Shown here piece by piece: positions 17,522 to 27,420 of a DNA stretch of 64,000 nucleotides (position 1 is its first letter; every line of letters starts with the position of its first letter). This DNA comes from [Anoxybacillus] calidus (GTDB lineage Bacteria > Bacillota > Bacilli > Bacillales > Anoxybacillaceae). The position numbers and the translations under genes are program-made. The stretch is taken from assembly GCF_013760845.1 (NCBI RefSeq), contig NZ_JACDUU010000004.1, positions 231,708 to 295,707 on the forward strand, written 5' to 3'. A model generated the notes under the pieces. That model searched no databases. It was given only the letters and a program-made list of their open reading frames with translations, and was not told where the DNA came from.

Positions 17522-18664
17522 ATGAGAATCGCTCTTTTTACGGATACGTTTGTTCCGGAGGTCAACGGTGTCGCACGAACGTTAAAACGCTTTACCGACT
17601 TTTTAGACAAGAAACAAATTGAATATAAAGTATTTGCCCCTGAAACTCCAGATAAAGATCTATTCGCCGCACATATTCATCGCTTCACAAGCTTCCGTTT
17701 CTTCTTATATCCCGAATGCCGCATTGCTTTACCAAACATCATGCAAATTAAAGAAGAACTCCAAAAATTCAAACCACACCTAGTCCATGTAGCAACCCCT
17801 TTTAACATGGGGTTATGCGGCTTACATTTTGCTAAAAAACTGCAAATCCCCATTGTCGGTTCGTATCATACAGATTTTGACCAATATTTACATTACTATG
17901 ATTTGCAATTTCTTTCCAAACTTTTATGGCGCTACATGCACTGGTTTCATCGCCCGCTACAAAAAATTTTTGTCCCGTCTCAAACAACGTTAGAACAATT
18001 AAAGCGCCACGGTTTTACAAACTTGCATATTTGGCCGCGCGGAGTCGATTGTTCGCTCTTTCATCCTCATTATAATAAACAAGAAATACGCGAAAAGTAT
18101 CAAATTCATGAAAAATATCTCTTTGTCTATGTAGGACGAATTGCCGCAGAAAAAGATGTTCATCTTTTACCGCAAATAGCTAAACAGCTTCCGGAATCAG
18201 TGAAAAACGATGTTCATTGGTTAATAGTTGGGGATGGACCATTGAAGGAAAAACTTCAACAAGATATCCCAGATAACATGACATTTGTTGGATATTTACA
18301 TGGCGAAGAATTAGCCAAAACCTATACCGCTGCGGACATCTTTGTTTTTCCTTCAGCTACCGAAACATTCGGAAACGTCGTGCTCGAGTCATTAGCCAGC
18401 GGGACGCCTGTCATTGGTGCTGACAGCGGCGGGGTCAAAAACATTGTCGAACACGGAAAATTCGGCTATTTATGCGAGCCTGGAAATGTAGAAAGTTTTG
18501 TTCACGCTATTTTGCAATGTTTGTTGAGCAATGCAAAAATAAAACAAATGGGCCTTGATGGACGTGCTTACGCCCTAACACAAAATTGGGATTCCATTTT
18601 TGAGGAACTGCTTGCTCAATACGAGGAAGTTATACGTCGTTCTCCATATGTTTTATACGCTTAG
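17522..18664 (+). CDS. GT4-family glycosyltransferase (MgtA/PimB-like)
   Basis: A 380-residue GT-B enzyme. The N-terminal domain starts DTFVPEVNGVAR, typical of the alpha-mannosyl/glucosyltransferases that act on lipids. The C-terminal donor domain has the EX7E motif in TETFGNVVLE (about 280-289) followed by SGTPVIGADSGG. Likely donor is a nucleotide-diphosphate sugar and acceptor a membrane lipid. Two adjacent ATGs are possible; the second (17522) has the better spacing from GGAGG. It follows the PAP2 gene and converges on metK across repeat A2. Confidence 0.87.
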   Translation: MRIALFTDTFVPEVNGVARTLKRFTDFLDKKQIEYKVFAPETPDKDLFAAHIHRFTSFRFFLYPECRIALPNIMQIKEELQKFKPHLVHVATPFNMGLCGLHFAKKLQIPIVGSYHTDFDQYLHYYDLQFLSKLLWRYMHWFHRPLQKIFVPSQTTLEQLKRHGFTNLHIWPRGVDCSLFHPHYNKQEIREKYQIHEKYLFVYVGRIAAEKDVHLLPQIAKQLPESVKNDVHWLIVGDGPLKEKLQQDIPDNMTFVGYLHGEELAKTYTAADIFVFPSATETFGNVVLESLASGTPVIGADSGGVKNIVEHGKFGYLCEPGNVESFVHAILQCLLSNAKIKQMGLDGRAYALTQNWDSIFEELLAQYEEVIRRSPYVLYA

Positions 18665-18715
18665 TCATTTCATACTGCCTCCATTCGTTTTAAATAGCCA
18701 TTTTTCCATTAAAGC

Positions 18716-18841
18716 GAAAGAGGCTAACCCATAAGTGTCTGACCTCACGCACCATTCACAATAGTCGTACTTACCAAGCGTAATGTACGATATATAGGTG
18801 ATTGTGGGGTCTGACACTTTGCTTTTGGGTCAGCCTCTTTC
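18716..18841 (+). repeat. Family A dispersed repeat, copy A2
   Basis: The best-formed copy. Outer arms GAAAGAGGCTAACCC and GGGTCAGCCTCTTTC pair, enclosing the core that begins AAGTGTCTGACCTCACGC and ends GTGGGGTCTGACACTTTGC. The core ends are themselves imperfect inverted repeats (14 of 16 positions). It lies between the convergent glycosyltransferase and metK genes and can act as a two-way terminator. Confidence 0.85.
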
Positions 18842-18847
18842 AAAAAC

Positions 18848-20059
18848 TTATTCTTTCGATAAAGCAAGTGCTTGCTCTTTTAACGCCTCCGCTTTGTCTG
18901 TACGTTCCCACGGAAGGTCAATATCTGTGCGGCCGAAGTGACCGTAAGCAGCTGTTTGCTTATAAATCGGACGACGTAAATCTAGCATTTTAATAATGCC
19001 AGCTGGACGAAGGTCAAAGTTGTTACGCACAACTTCAATCAATACATCTTCTGATACTTTTCCTGTTCCAAATGTGTCAATCGAAATTGAAACTGGTTTT
19101 GCCACGCCGATTGCGTACGCTAATTGTACTTCACATTTATCTGCAAGTCCTGCCGCAACGATGTTTTTCGCCACATAACGTGCCGCATACGCAGCAGAGC
19201 GGTCAACTTTTGTAGGGTCTTTACCAGAGAACGCTCCACCACCGTGACGAGCATAACCACCGTAAGTATCAACGATAATTTTGCGGCCTGTTAAACCAGC
19301 GTCACCTTGTGGACCACCGATAACGAAACGACCTGTTGGGTTGATGAAATATTTTGTGTTTTCATCGATTAATTCAGCTGGTACAACTGGTTGAATCACA
19401 TGTTCTTTAATATTGCGCACAATTTGCTCTTGTGTAATTTCTGGATGATGCTGCGTAGAAACAACAATGGTATCGATGCGGACTGGCTTGCCGTTTTCAT
19501 CGTATTCAACTGTTACTTGTGTTTTTCCATCTGGACGTAAATAAGGAAGGATATCCTCTTTACGCACTTCTGCTAAACGACGAGAAAGTTTATGAGCTAA
19601 AGAAATAGGCAGCGGCATAAGTTCTTCTGTTTCATTGCATGCAAAACCGAACATTAAGCCTTGGTCGCCGGCACCAATCGCTTCGATTTCCTCGTCAGTC
19701 ATCTGACCTTCGCGAGCTTCAAGCGCTTTGTCAACCCCCATTGCGATATCTGGTGATTGCTCATCAATAGAAGTTAAAACGGCGCAAGTATCTGCATCAA
19801 AACCGTATTTCGCACGAGTATAGCCGATTTCACGAATGGTATCGCGGACGATTTTTGGAATATCCACATAAGTAGATGTTGTAATTTCGCCGCTCACTAA
19901 CACTAAACCTGTTGTTACGCTCGTTTCGCAAGCAACACGGGCATTAGGGTCTTTCGCTAAAATCGCATCTAAAATTGCATCTGAAATTTGGTCACAAATT
20001 TTATCAGGATGACCTTCCGTTACGGATTCAGAAGTAAATAGACGGCGTTTTGTTGACAT
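18848..20059 (-). CDS. metK: S-adenosylmethionine synthetase
   Basis: A 403-residue enzyme making SAM from ATP and methionine. Signatures seen: GHPDK (16-20), [10 protein letters not shown] (about 119-128) and the P-loop-like GGGAFSGKD (about 262-270). Length matches bacterial MetK. AGGAGG lies before ATG 20059. Expression is controlled by the SAM-I riboswitch upstream, closing a feedback loop on its own product. It supplies SAM to the methyltransferases and radical SAM enzyme in the window, among others. Confidence 0.98.
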   Translation of the reverse strand: MSTKRRLFTSESVTEGHPDKICDQISDAILDAILAKDPNARVACETSVTTGLVLVSGEITTSTYVDIPKIVRDTIREIGYTRAKYGFDADTCAVLTSIDEQSPDIAMGVDKALEAREGQMTDEEIEAIGAGDQGLMFGFACNETEELMPLPISLAHKLSRRLAEVRKEDILPYLRPDGKTQVTVEYDENGKPVRIDTIVVSTQHHPEITQEQIVRNIKEHVIQPVVPAELIDENTKYFINPTGRFVIGGPQGDAGLTGRKIIVDTYGGYARHGGGAFSGKDPTKVDRSAAYAARYVAKNIVAAGLADKCEVQLAYAIGVAKPVSISIDTFGTGKVSEDVLIEVVRNNFDLRPAGIIKMLDLRRPIYKQTAAYGHFGRTDIDLPWERTDKAEALKEQALALSKE

Positions 20060-20182
20060 ACTAATTTCCTCCTTTTATTCATTTATGCATAAGCGAAGGC
20101 GGTTGACAGCCTTTTTATGGTGACACGGTACTCATTCCCTATTATTTGTTAAAACGCTAGCTGTTTAGCCAAAAATAAGCAT

Positions 20183-20367
20183 ATAAAAAACCTTTCCTTC
20201 AACTTCGAGGAAAGGTAATTGCTTTCATTTCGCGCCTTTCACTCTTATCGTTCAAGGACGTTGCCTTGCCACAGGTTAGCACCATTTCACATATATAATT
20301 CTGTGACGGTTGCTGGGTTTCATCGGGCCTGTCCCTCCACCAACTCGGGATAAGAGTATCCGTTCAA
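20183..20367 (-). promoter_or_regulatory. SAM-I riboswitch (S-box) of metK
   Basis: The minus strand shows the S-box core GAGGGACAGGCCCGATGAAA, the downstream GGTGCTAACCTGTGGCAA region, and the P1 partner strands CTCTTATC and GATAAGAG. A terminator stem (ACCTTTCCT / AGGAAAGGT plus T-run, 20183-20216) forms the expression platform. High SAM should favour termination before metK. Confidence 0.95.
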
Positions 20368-20373
20368 TACGAT

Positions 20374-20403
20374 ATCATAACGTAATCATATAAAGAAAGT
20401 CAA
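20374..20403 (-). promoter_or_regulatory. Sigma-A-type promoter of metK
   Basis: Minus-strand TTGACT (20398-20403) and TATGAT (20374-20379) with 18-bp spacing, ending just upstream of the riboswitch. Confidence 0.75.
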
Positions 20404-20570
20404 CAAATTTAGACAAATTTTTAATAAAGATTTTTCTTCCTCAAGAGTAAAATAAAGAAGAAAATGGCACCATCACTCATGTTTTAATAATTATATAGGA
20501 TAGACCTTTTTATCTGACTGAAATCAGAAAATAAACGTAAAATAAAAAATAAAAATCAGCATAAATAGTA

Positions 20571-20598
20571 TGGACTAATAAAATAAATGTGTTATACT
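20571..20598 (+). promoter_or_regulatory. Putative promoter of pckA
   Basis: TGGACT (20571-20576) and TATACT (20593-20598) with 16-bp spacing, about 40 bp before the pckA start. The weak -35 fits a regulated gluconeogenic promoter; no repressor site was identified. Confidence 0.45.
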
Positions 20599-20635
20599 AT
20601 TTTTAGAATAAATCTCAAAAAGGTAGGTTTTGTAA

Positions 20636-22222
20636 ATGAACACTGTTGATGTGACAAATAAATTAGTTGTATTGTTGCAACAGCCTAACACACGTCATAA
20701 CTTATCCGTACCACAATTAGTAGAAAAAGCACTTGAACGCAAAGAAGGAATTCTTACTTCTACTGGTGCACTTCGCGCGACAACTGGGAAATATACCGGA
20801 AGATCTCCTAAAGACAAATTCATTGTGGAAGAAGCTTCCGTCAAAGATAAAATCGATTGGGGCACAGTAAATCAGCCGATTTCTGAAGAAGTATTCGACA
20901 AGCTTTATAATAAAGTAATTGATTATTTAATGAGTAAAGATGAAGTTTTTGTATTCAAAGGTTTCGCAGGGGCAGACGAAAAATATCGCATGCCAATTCA
21001 AGTGATAAACGAATTTGCATGGCATAACTTGTTTGCGTATCAGTTGTTTATTCGTCCAACAGCAGAAGAGTTACAAACACACGAAGCAGAATTTACCGTC
21101 ATTTCCGCTCCAAACTTTAAAGCTGATCCTGCTGTAGATGGTACAAAATCAGAAACATTCATTATTATTTCTTTTGAACGCCGTACGGTATTAATCGGTG
21201 GAACAGAATATGCCGGAGAAATGAAAAAATCCATCTTCTCTGTTATGAACTATATACTTCCAGAACAAGGTATTTTGCCAATGCACTGTTCCGCAAACGT
21301 TGGACAAGAGGGCGATGTTGCTTTATTCTTCGGTCTTTCAGGAACAGGAAAAACAACACTGTCTGCAGATCCAAACCGCCGCTTGATTGGTGACGATGAA
21401 CATGGCTGGTCCAATTCAGGTGTGTTCAACATCGAAGGCGGTTGCTATGCAAAATGCATTAATCTTTCCCGCGAGAAAGAACCGCAAATTTTCAATGCGA
21501 TTCGCTTCGGTTCCGTGTTAGAAAACGTTATTGTCGACGAGCAAACGAGAGTAGCTGACTATGACGATGCGACATTAACAGAAAATACTCGTGCAGCATA
21601 TCCAATTCAAGCGATGGATAACATTGTCGATCCTAGTATTGCCGGTCATCCAAGCACAATTATTTTCCTTACAGCTGACGCGTTCGGCGTATTGCCACCA
21701 ATCAGCAAATTGACAAAAGAACAAGCAATGTATCATTTCTTAAGTGGTTACACAAGTAAACTAGCGGGAACAGAGCGCGGCATTACTTCACCGCAGGCAA
21801 CGTTCTCTACATGCTTCGGCTCACCGTTCTTGCCGCTTCCGGCTACCCGCTATGCAGAAATGCTCGGTAAAAAAATCGACGAGCATAATGTGCAAGTATT
21901 TTTAGTAAACACTGGTTGGACTGGTGGAGAATACGGTGTTGGCAGCCGCATAAAATTACAATATACACGCGCCATGGTACAGGCAGCTGTTGAAGGCGAA
22001 TTAAATAATGTTGAAACCGTAAAAGACCCTATTTTCGGCCTTGAAATTCCATTACATGTTCCTGGAGTACCTGATGAAGTGTTACAGCCGAAAAATACAT
22101 GGGCAGATAAAGATGCATATGAAGCGAAAGCAAAAGAACTTGCTGCAAAATTCCGTGAAAACTTCAAAAAATTCGCTAATGTTGCTCCTGAAATCGAAAA
22201 ATTAGGCGGACCAATTGCATAA
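20636..22222 (+). CDS. pckA: Phosphoenolpyruvate carboxykinase (ATP)
   Basis: A 528-residue ATP-dependent PEPCK converting oxaloacetate to phosphoenolpyruvate in gluconeogenesis. The kinase-1a P-loop [10 protein letters not shown] is at 233-242, followed by the metal-binding [14 protein letters not shown] region. Length agrees with B. subtilis PckA. AGGTAGG precedes ATG. The stop codon is the first three bases of a family B repeat (TAAGAAAAGCGG), so the native stop and downstream sequence may have been replaced. Confidence 0.97.
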   Translation: MNTVDVTNKLVVLLQQPNTRHNLSVPQLVEKALERKEGILTSTGALRATTGKYTGRSPKDKFIVEEASVKDKIDWGTVNQPISEEVFDKLYNKVIDYLMSKDEVFVFKGFAGADEKYRMPIQVINEFAWHNLFAYQLFIRPTAEELQTHEAEFTVISAPNFKADPAVDGTKSETFIIISFERRTVLIGGTEYAGEMKKSIFSVMNYILPEQGILPMHCSANVGQEGDVALFFGLSGTGKTTLSADPNRRLIGDDEHGWSNSGVFNIEGGCYAKCINLSREKEPQIFNAIRFGSVLENVIVDEQTRVADYDDATLTENTRAAYPIQAMDNIVDPSIAGHPSTIIFLTADAFGVLPPISKLTKEQAMYHFLSGYTSKLAGTERGITSPQATFSTCFGSPFLPLPATRYAEMLGKKIDEHNVQVFLVNTGWTGGEYGVGSRIKLQYTRAMVQAAVEGELNNVETVKDPIFGLEIPLHVPGVPDEVLQPKNTWADKDAYEAKAKELAAKFRENFKKFANVAPEIEKLGGPIA

Positions 22223-22406
22223 GAAAAGCGGAGGCGATCGCTTAACGCCGAAGGAAAATGTTCTTCCGACGAGAAATGCTTGCATTTCGACGGAGGAAGA
22301 ACATTTTCCAGAAGCTGCGCCTGCGATTACTCGGCGCATGTCCGCGAAGATGCTGATTCAAGCAGTTGACACGTTGCGAGCCGAGCTAGACAAGAAAAGT
22401 GGAAGC
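22220..22406 (+). repeat. Family B dispersed repeat, copy B1
   Basis: A GC-richer element beginning at the pckA stop (TAAGAAAAGCGG) and ending near CGAGCTAGACAAGAAAAG. It contains a long hairpin: GGAAAATGTTCTTCC pairs with GGAAGAACATTTTCC, with an inner GAAATGC/GCATTTC stem. It is the reverse complement of the units between menE and menB. Confidence 0.75.
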
Positions 22407-22423
22407 AGCCATGTAAATTTAAC

Positions 22424-22466
22424 AAAAAAGCAGTTCCGTTCTCCATCATTGGAACTGCTTTTTTGT
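22424..22466. terminator. Bidirectional terminator between pckA and ytmB
   Basis: Perfect stem AAAAAAGCAGTTCC / GGAACTGCTTTTTT, giving a U-tract on both strands for the convergent genes. Confidence 0.88.
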
Positions 22467-22495
22467 TTATTAGAATTCCGTCCATTGCTTTCTTA

Positions 22496-22738
22496 TCAAT
22501 TGATTGAATTTAAAGAGATCAACTCATACGTAATGACAGTTTTATTATTTTGTAATTCGATTTTTCGTACTACTGCCTGACCGCTCGATTCACTTTGAAG
22601 CGTTCTTCTTACTTCAATCGGAATATTCATTGGATAAATACGGTACCCTTCCTTTTCAAGAATGAACGTATTCCCCTCCACTCTCTGTTCTTTCCCTTTT
22701 GTGACGATTAAGGTGTTAAATTCCAACGGCATTCCCAT
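22496..22738 (-). CDS. ytmB: YtmB family protein (DUF2584)
   Basis: An 80-residue protein beginning MGMPLEFNTLIVTKGKE, very close to B. subtilis YtmB from memory. Predicted mostly beta; no catalytic residues or membrane segment. Function unknown. ATG 22738 is preceded by GGAGGAG; a 13-codon upstream extension is Lys/Arg-rich and lies over this ribosome site. It follows ytmA on the same strand after about 50 bp. Confidence 0.85.
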   Translation of the reverse strand: MGMPLEFNTLIVTKGKEQRVEGNTFILEKEGYRIYPMNIPIEVRRTLQSESSGQAVVRKIELQNNKTVITYELISLNSIN

Positions 22739-22790
22739 AAAACTCCTCCTCTCTTTCGCTCTTTTTTCTTTATACATACTATCACGAGTT

Positions 22791-23570
22791 TCACTTACTT
22801 TTCATCCATTCTGTAAGCCTTTTCACTGTTTCACGGTTTTCTTTTGGTGGAAAATAATGAGTGAATTTAGGAAAATACCAAGCTGTAACATGTTTATTTA
22901 ACTCTTTCAAACGCTTTTCTAAACGATATGCATGTTCCACCGACACGTTTCGGTCTTTCTCTCCATGAATAATTAACACGGGCGCTTGAATTCGTTCTGC
23001 TTCGTATAGCGGTGTTCGCCATTTATATCTTTCTGGATATTTAGAAGGAGTCCCACCAATCACTCGTTTCATCATTCTTCGCAAATCCAACCGTTCCCAA
23101 TACGTTAACTCCATATCCGACACGCCGCCCCAGACAACGACAGAACGCACTTTTGGTTCAAGAATCGCTGTATGCAGCGCCATTGCTCCACCTCGCGAAA
23201 AACCAAACACATGAATTCGATCTTTATTTACTTTCTCATGATGTTCCAAGATTTTAAAACTTGCCAATGCATCATAACGGTCTTCTCCAGCAAAATCCTC
23301 GTTTCCTTCCCCACCTTGATTGCCACGGTAAAAAGGCGCCATCACAACAAAACCTTCCGCTGCAAATTGCGTAATTCGCGCTAGACGCACTTGCCCGACA
23401 TTTTTAATACCGCCGCGCAAATAAAGAAACCCATCGTACATACCGAATGCTTTCGGCTCGGCCAAAAACCCTTTAATTTTTAATCCTTGGCACATATATG
23501 TAACAAGATATACGTCAATATGCGGATTAGGCGAAGGAAACCGTTGCTTTTCTACAATCGTTCCATCCAT
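22791..23570 (-). CDS. ytmA: Alpha/beta hydrolase, prolyl-oligopeptidase-like (YtmA)
   Basis: A 259-residue serine hydrolase with the nucleophile elbow GFSRGG (123-128, Ser125), the acid in GEKDRNVS and His in KFTHYF. This is the peptidase S9/acyl-peptidase-like fold, but the cellular substrate is unknown. ATG 23570 follows GGAGAGG; the frame is open 15 codons further but without a ribosome site. It is divergent from ytlA and probably co-transcribed with ytmB. Confidence 0.87.
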   Translation of the reverse strand: MDGTIVEKQRFPSPNPHIDVYLVTYMCQGLKIKGFLAEPKAFGMYDGFLYLRGGIKNVGQVRLARITQFAAEGFVVMAPFYRGNQGGEGNEDFAGEDRYDALASFKILEHHEKVNKDRIHVFGFSRGGAMALHTAILEPKVRSVVVWGGVSDMELTYWERLDLRRMMKRVIGGTPSKYPERYKWRTPLYEAERIQAPVLIIHGEKDRNVSVEHAYRLEKRLKELNKHVTAWYFPKFTHYFPPKENRETVKRLTEWMKSK

Positions 23571-23660
23571 TTTTCCTCTCCTTCCTAGGCATTCACACAT
23601 TTTCTCTTCATGCATACGATATGGTAGACTTTGTTTTTTATAGGAGGTAGGTATATCGCT

Positions 23661-24662
23661 ATGAAAAAATCGTTAAAGTTTTTCATAACCTTTGTTCTCG
23701 TTGCTCTCTTCATTATTCCAATCACTGCATGTAGTCAAAAAGAAACGCTCAAAACATTGCGCGTTGCCGAAGTAACTCATTCGATTTTTTACGCCCCTCA
23801 ATATGTTGCCCTATCTGAAGGTTTTTTTGAAGAGGAAGGATTAAAAATTGATTTAAAAACAACCTGGGGCGGCGACAAAACGATGACTGCCCTGTTATCA
23901 GGCGGAGCGGATATCGCTTTAGTCGGTTCAGAAACCTCGATTTATGTTTATAGCCAAGGGACGAGTGATCCTGTCATTAACTTCGCCCAGTTAACACAAA
24001 CAGACGGCACCTTTTTAATATCCCGGAACAAAGTCGACAACTTTTCTTGGGAACAGCTAAAAGGAAGCACTTTTTTAGGCCAGCGAAAAGGCGGCATGCC
24101 ACAAATGGTTGGCGAATTCGTCTTAAAAAAGCACGGAATTGACCCGCATAAAGATTTAAATGTAATTCAAAATATTGACTTTGCTAATATCGCTAATGCA
24201 TTTGCGAGCGGAACAGGGGATTACGTGCAATTGTTTGAACCAACAGCAAGCATTTTCGAACAAGAAGGAAAAGGCTATATTGTCGCTTCTTTTGGCACAG
24301 AATCAGGTCGTGTTCCATATACAACATTTATGGCAAAACAAAGCTTTATAAAGGAAAACGCTGAAGACGTCGAAAAATTTACACGTGCGCTTTATAAAGC
24401 CCAAAAATGGGTGGAAACTCACAGTTCATCCGAAATCGCCAAGTCGATTCAGCCTTACTTCGAAGACACAGATATTCAATTGATTGAGAAAGTTGTAGAG
24501 CGCTATAAAAATCAAGACTCCTATGCGACAGATCCGATTCTCGATGAAGAAGAATGGATCCATTTGCAAGATATTATGGATGAAGCTGGAGAGTTACCAA
24601 AGCGTATCGAGCATAAAACACTTGTCAATACATCGTTCGCTAAAAAAGCAATTGATGATTAA
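23661..24662 (+). CDS. ytlA: ABC transporter substrate-binding lipoprotein (SsuA/ThiY-like)
   Basis: A 333-residue NMT1/SsuA-like solute-binding protein. The N-terminus is a signal peptide ending in a lipobox, ITAC (Cys24), so the protein is anchored outside the membrane. The sequence THSIFYAPQYVALSEGFF is typical of binding proteins for sulfonates, nitrate or thiamine-pyrimidine precursors. It heads an operon with an ATPase and a permease. Ligand not determinable here. ATG 23661 gives a proper signal peptide; an upstream start ten codons earlier does not. Confidence 0.9.
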   Translation: MKKSLKFFITFVLVALFIIPITACSQKETLKTLRVAEVTHSIFYAPQYVALSEGFFEEEGLKIDLKTTWGGDKTMTALLSGGADIALVGSETSIYVYSQGTSDPVINFAQLTQTDGTFLISRNKVDNFSWEQLKGSTFLGQRKGGMPQMVGEFVLKKHGIDPHKDLNVIQNIDFANIANAFASGTGDYVQLFEPTASIFEQEGKGYIVASFGTESGRVPYTTFMAKQSFIKENAEDVEKFTRALYKAQKWVETHSSSEIAKSIQPYFEDTDIQLIEKVVERYKNQDSYATDPILDEEEWIHLQDIMDEAGELPKRIEHKTLVNTSFAKKAIDD

Positions 24663-24678
24663 TGTAGGTGAAAATAAA

Positions 24679-25452
24679 ATGAAATTCTTAGTCATTGATC
24701 ACGTTTCTCACACGTATTTTACGAGACAGTCCGCAGTAACTGCTTTAGAAGATGTATCTTTAGCGATTGAGGAAGGAGAATTCGTTTCTTTTCTCGGTCC
24801 AAGCGGCTGCGGTAAAACAACGCTGCTTTCAATCATTGCCGCTTTAATTAAACCAACAGAGGGAACCATTCTTTTAGAAGGAAACAAAATTGATTCAATG
24901 AACCCCTCTGTCGGTTATATGCTTCAGCAAGATTATCTCTTTCCTTGGAAAACGATTGAAGAAAACATTTTCCTCGGGTTAAAAATTATAGGAATCGATA
25001 CCAATGAAGCAAAGCAAAAAGCACTGAACTTGCTTTCTGAGATCGGACTAAAAGGCGTTGAAAAACATTATCCTCACCAATTGTCAGGCGGAATGCGACA
25101 ACGAGCTGCTTTAGTCCGAACACTTGCGGTAAATCCGAAAATTCTCCTGCTTGACGAACCATTTTCTGCCCTTGATTATCAAACAAAGTTAAAGCTGGAA
25201 GAACTCGTTTGGAAAACCTTAAAAGATTACAATAAAACCGCGCTGCTTGTGACACATGATATTGGCGAAGCAATTGTAATGAGCGATCGGATTTTTTTAT
25301 TCGATGCTAGACCAGGAAGGATTGTACACACATTTATCATCCCTGAAGAACTTCGCTCACTTTCACCTTTTGCCGCCCGACAGCACCCTAGATTTTCAGA
25401 GTTGTTTCAATCTATCTGGAAGGAGCTTGATCAACTTGAAAAGAACCGATAG
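24679..25452 (+). CDS. ytlC: ABC transporter ATP-binding protein
   Basis: A 257-residue ATPase with Walker [10 protein letters not shown] (40-48), Q-loop [10 protein letters not shown], signature LSGGMRQR (135-142) and Walker B ILLLDEP (155-161), of the SsuB/TauB type. It energises the import system formed with YtlA and YtlD. ATG 24679, after TAGGTGA, sits 16 bp past ytlA. Its 3' end overlaps the start of ytlD, implying translational coupling. Confidence 0.93.
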   Translation: MKFLVIDHVSHTYFTRQSAVTALEDVSLAIEEGEFVSFLGPSGCGKTTLLSIIAALIKPTEGTILLEGNKIDSMNPSVGYMLQQDYLFPWKTIEENIFLGLKIIGIDTNEAKQKALNLLSEIGLKGVEKHYPHQLSGGMRQRAALVRTLAVNPKILLLDEPFSALDYQTKLKLEELVWKTLKDYNKTALLVTHDIGEAIVMSDRIFLFDARPGRIVHTFIIPEELRSLSPFAARQHPRFSELFQSIWKELDQLEKNR

Positions 25453-26245
25453 TGACATCCAACTCCTTCATGAACAATATTTAGCTTCTTTACAAAAAGA
25501 AAAGCGTTTTGTTCGCTTTTTCCAATTGCTTATTTTTCTTATTTTTTTCCTTGTATGGGAAGTCGCAAGTAAACAACAATGGATTGACCCTCTCCTATTT
25601 AGCTCTCCTTCAAACATATGGGAGCTACTTACCGAAAAACTTGCAGATGGCTCTCTTCTCTCCCATGTCGGTGTGACCTTGTTTGAAACATTGCTCGGTT
25701 TTGTTCTCGGTACATTGTTAGGTACTCTTTTAGCAGCTGCTCTTTGGTGGTTTCCGCGCTTGTCAAAAGTTGCTGATCCCTACTTAGTCGTGTTAAATGC
25801 GATGCCAAAAGTGGCACTTGGTCCCATTTTAATTGTCGCTCTCGGTCCGGGATTTACTTCCATCATCGCTATGGGAGCAATTATTTCAATCATTATTACA
25901 ACCATCGTTGTTTACACTTCGTTTAAAGAGGTTGATGCAAACTATGTTAAAGTATTAAAAACATTTGGTGCCAACCGTTGGCAATGTTTTATTGGAGCTA
26001 TTTTACCCGCCTCATTTCCAACCATTATTTCGACTCTAAAAGTAAATGTCGGCTTATCATGGGTTGGAGTTATTGTCGGTGAATTTCTTGTTTCCAAACA
26101 AGGTTTAGGATATATGATTATTTACGGATTCCAAGTATTCAACTTTACGCTTGTGCTTTTAAGTTTGCTGTTGATTGCCGCACTTGCGACAGTGATGTAT
26201 CAAGCTGTTGGCTACATTGAAAAAAAATTAATCAAAAACCGATAG
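25436..26245 (+). CDS. ytlD: ABC transporter permease
   Basis: A 269-residue permease of the SsuC/TauC type with about six membrane segments and the EAA loop ([20 protein letters not shown]) that contacts the ATPase. Start chosen as TTG 25436, nine bases after AAGGAG, giving MKRTDSD as N-terminus and a 17-base overlap with ytlC. Upstream codons in this frame lie inside ytlC. With YtlA and YtlC it makes a complete importer. Repeat A3 follows its stop. Confidence 0.88.
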   Translation: MKRTDSDIQLLHEQYLASLQKEKRFVRFFQLLIFLIFFLVWEVASKQQWIDPLLFSSPSNIWELLTEKLADGSLLSHVGVTLFETLLGFVLGTLLGTLLAAALWWFPRLSKVADPYLVVLNAMPKVALGPILIVALGPGFTSIIAMGAIISIIITTIVVYTSFKEVDANYVKVLKTFGANRWQCFIGAILPASFPTIISTLKVNVGLSWVGVIVGEFLVSKQGLGYMIIYGFQVFNFTLVLLSLLLIAALATVMYQAVGYIEKKLIKNR

Positions 26246-26339
26246 AAGAGGCTGACCAAGTGTCATTCTCTTAATTACCATATATTGGATATATGGTAGA
26301 TTGTAGATGAAATCAAACACTTTCAATCAGCCTCTTCTT
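26246..26339. repeat. Family A-like repeat, copy A3 (divergent core)
   Basis: Outer arms AAGAGGCTGA and TCAGCCTCTT are perfect; inside, AAGTGTC and ACACTTT mark the degenerate core ends around an AT-rich ATATATGG centre. It lies between convergent ytlD and ytkD and overlaps the last codons of ytkD. Confidence 0.65.
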
Positions 26340-26795
26340 TTTTATTTCTTGAAGACTATGTTCTAAAACCCCATCTTTCATAATAAAACTAAAGCGGCGA
26401 TCATCAGCAATATGAGCCGGAAGTTGTTCCAATAACACAGGGCCGTTTGTTTCAAGATAGCTATGCTGTTTTATCAACTCTTTTACATTCGCATAGTAAA
26501 TATTTTTGATAATGGTCTGACCTTTACCTTCTACTTTATACTGACCAAGATAAATGAGTTGATCGACAACACCGCCTGTTTCTTCACGAACTTCACGGAT
26601 GGCAGCTTGTTCCGGAGTTTCTCCCTCTTCCACTTTACCTCCAGGAAATTCGAGACCACGACGGCAATGGTCCGTTAAAAGCCATTGATGATGATAGCGG
26701 CAAATGGTCCATACGTGTTTTGGTTCTTTCGAAAACGGATGGTCAGCAAATGATAAGTAAACTTGGTTTTGATAATAATCTTGAAAAACAATCAT
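26313..26795 (-). CDS. ytkD: Nudix hydrolase YtkD (oxidised nucleotide hydrolase)
   Basis: A 160-residue Nudix enzyme with a complete box at 52-74 (GX5EX7REVXEEXG). B. subtilis YtkD hydrolyses 8-oxo-dGTP and other nucleoside triphosphates, protecting against oxidative mutation. The last eight or so codons (KKRLIESV) are read from the arm of repeat A3, so the natural C-terminus may have been altered. The ATG has only a weak GGGG upstream. Confidence 0.9.
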   Translation of the reverse strand: MIVFQDYYQNQVYLSFADHPFSKEPKHVWTICRYHHQWLLTDHCRRGLEFPGGKVEEGETPEQAAIREVREETGGVVDQLIYLGQYKVEGKGQTIIKNIYYANVKELIKQHSYLETNGPVLLEQLPAHIADDRRFSFIMKDGVLEHSLQEIKKKRLIESV

Positions 26796-26870
26796 GTATA
26801 ATCAAACCCCATCTATTTTGGTCTTCTATTAATAACATCTTAACATATTTGTAACATAATTGAACTACTC

Positions 26871-26968
26871 AGGTTGTCCCATAAATGTCTGAACTCACGC
26901 GTATTCCACAATAATGAGTTCATTTGTATCTTGTGGACTGACACTTTGCTTTTGAGTCAGCCTCCGTT
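26871..26968 (+). repeat. Family A dispersed repeat, copy A4
   Basis: Forward-oriented core: ATGTCTGAACTCACGC on the left and GGACTGACACTTTGC on the right. The right outer arm GAGTCAGCCTC is kept; the left (AGGTTGTCCC) is eroded. It lies between ytkD and the 110-residue hypothetical gene. Confidence 0.7.
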
Positions 26969-27016
26969 TTCTCGGATGTTGTATGATAAATAAAACAAGC
27001 CACCTAATAAGGTGAC

Positions 27017-27349
27017 TTATTGCTGTTCATTTTCCTCATTTACAAATCCGAGCGAACGAATATGCGCCTTCGCTTCTTCATCGCCGAGCCGGTAAATGAG
27101 TTGATAAATTTTTTTCATCGTCTCATCATACGCATCATTTTCGCGATCGTAATGATATTGAATATATGGGACGTGAGCACGAAAAAAGTTTTGAATATCC
27201 GTTGCATAATTTTGGTCAAAGTATTCCCTTAATTGAATAATTTCTTCATCCGTTGCCTCAATTTTAAAATCCCATGGCGAAGCGGTTTTTACTTGAGAAA
27301 TTTCGCCATGTGCTATCGATACGTAATACGTTTTTTTCTGTTCAGCCAC
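27017..27349 (-). CDS. Conserved hypothetical protein (110 aa)
   Basis: A soluble, acidic protein (KKTYYVSIAHGEISQVK ... EEIIQLREYFDQNY ... DETMKKIYQLIYRLG) with a predicted beta-strand start followed by helices. No recognised motif. I take GTG 27349, nine bases after AAAGGAG, because the ATG three codons earlier directly touches that ribosome site. It is a single gene between repeat A4 and the holin-like gene. Confidence 0.6.
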   Translation of the reverse strand: MAEQKKTYYVSIAHGEISQVKTASPWDFKIEATDEEIIQLREYFDQNYATDIQNFFRAHVPYIQYHYDRENDAYDETMKKIYQLIYRLGDEEAKAHIRSLGFVNEENEQQ

Positions 27350-27420
27350 TCTTTTCATCTCCTTTATTCATTACGCTTATGATTAGTGTGGGTGAACAGA
27401 ATAAAATTATGCTTCCGAAG

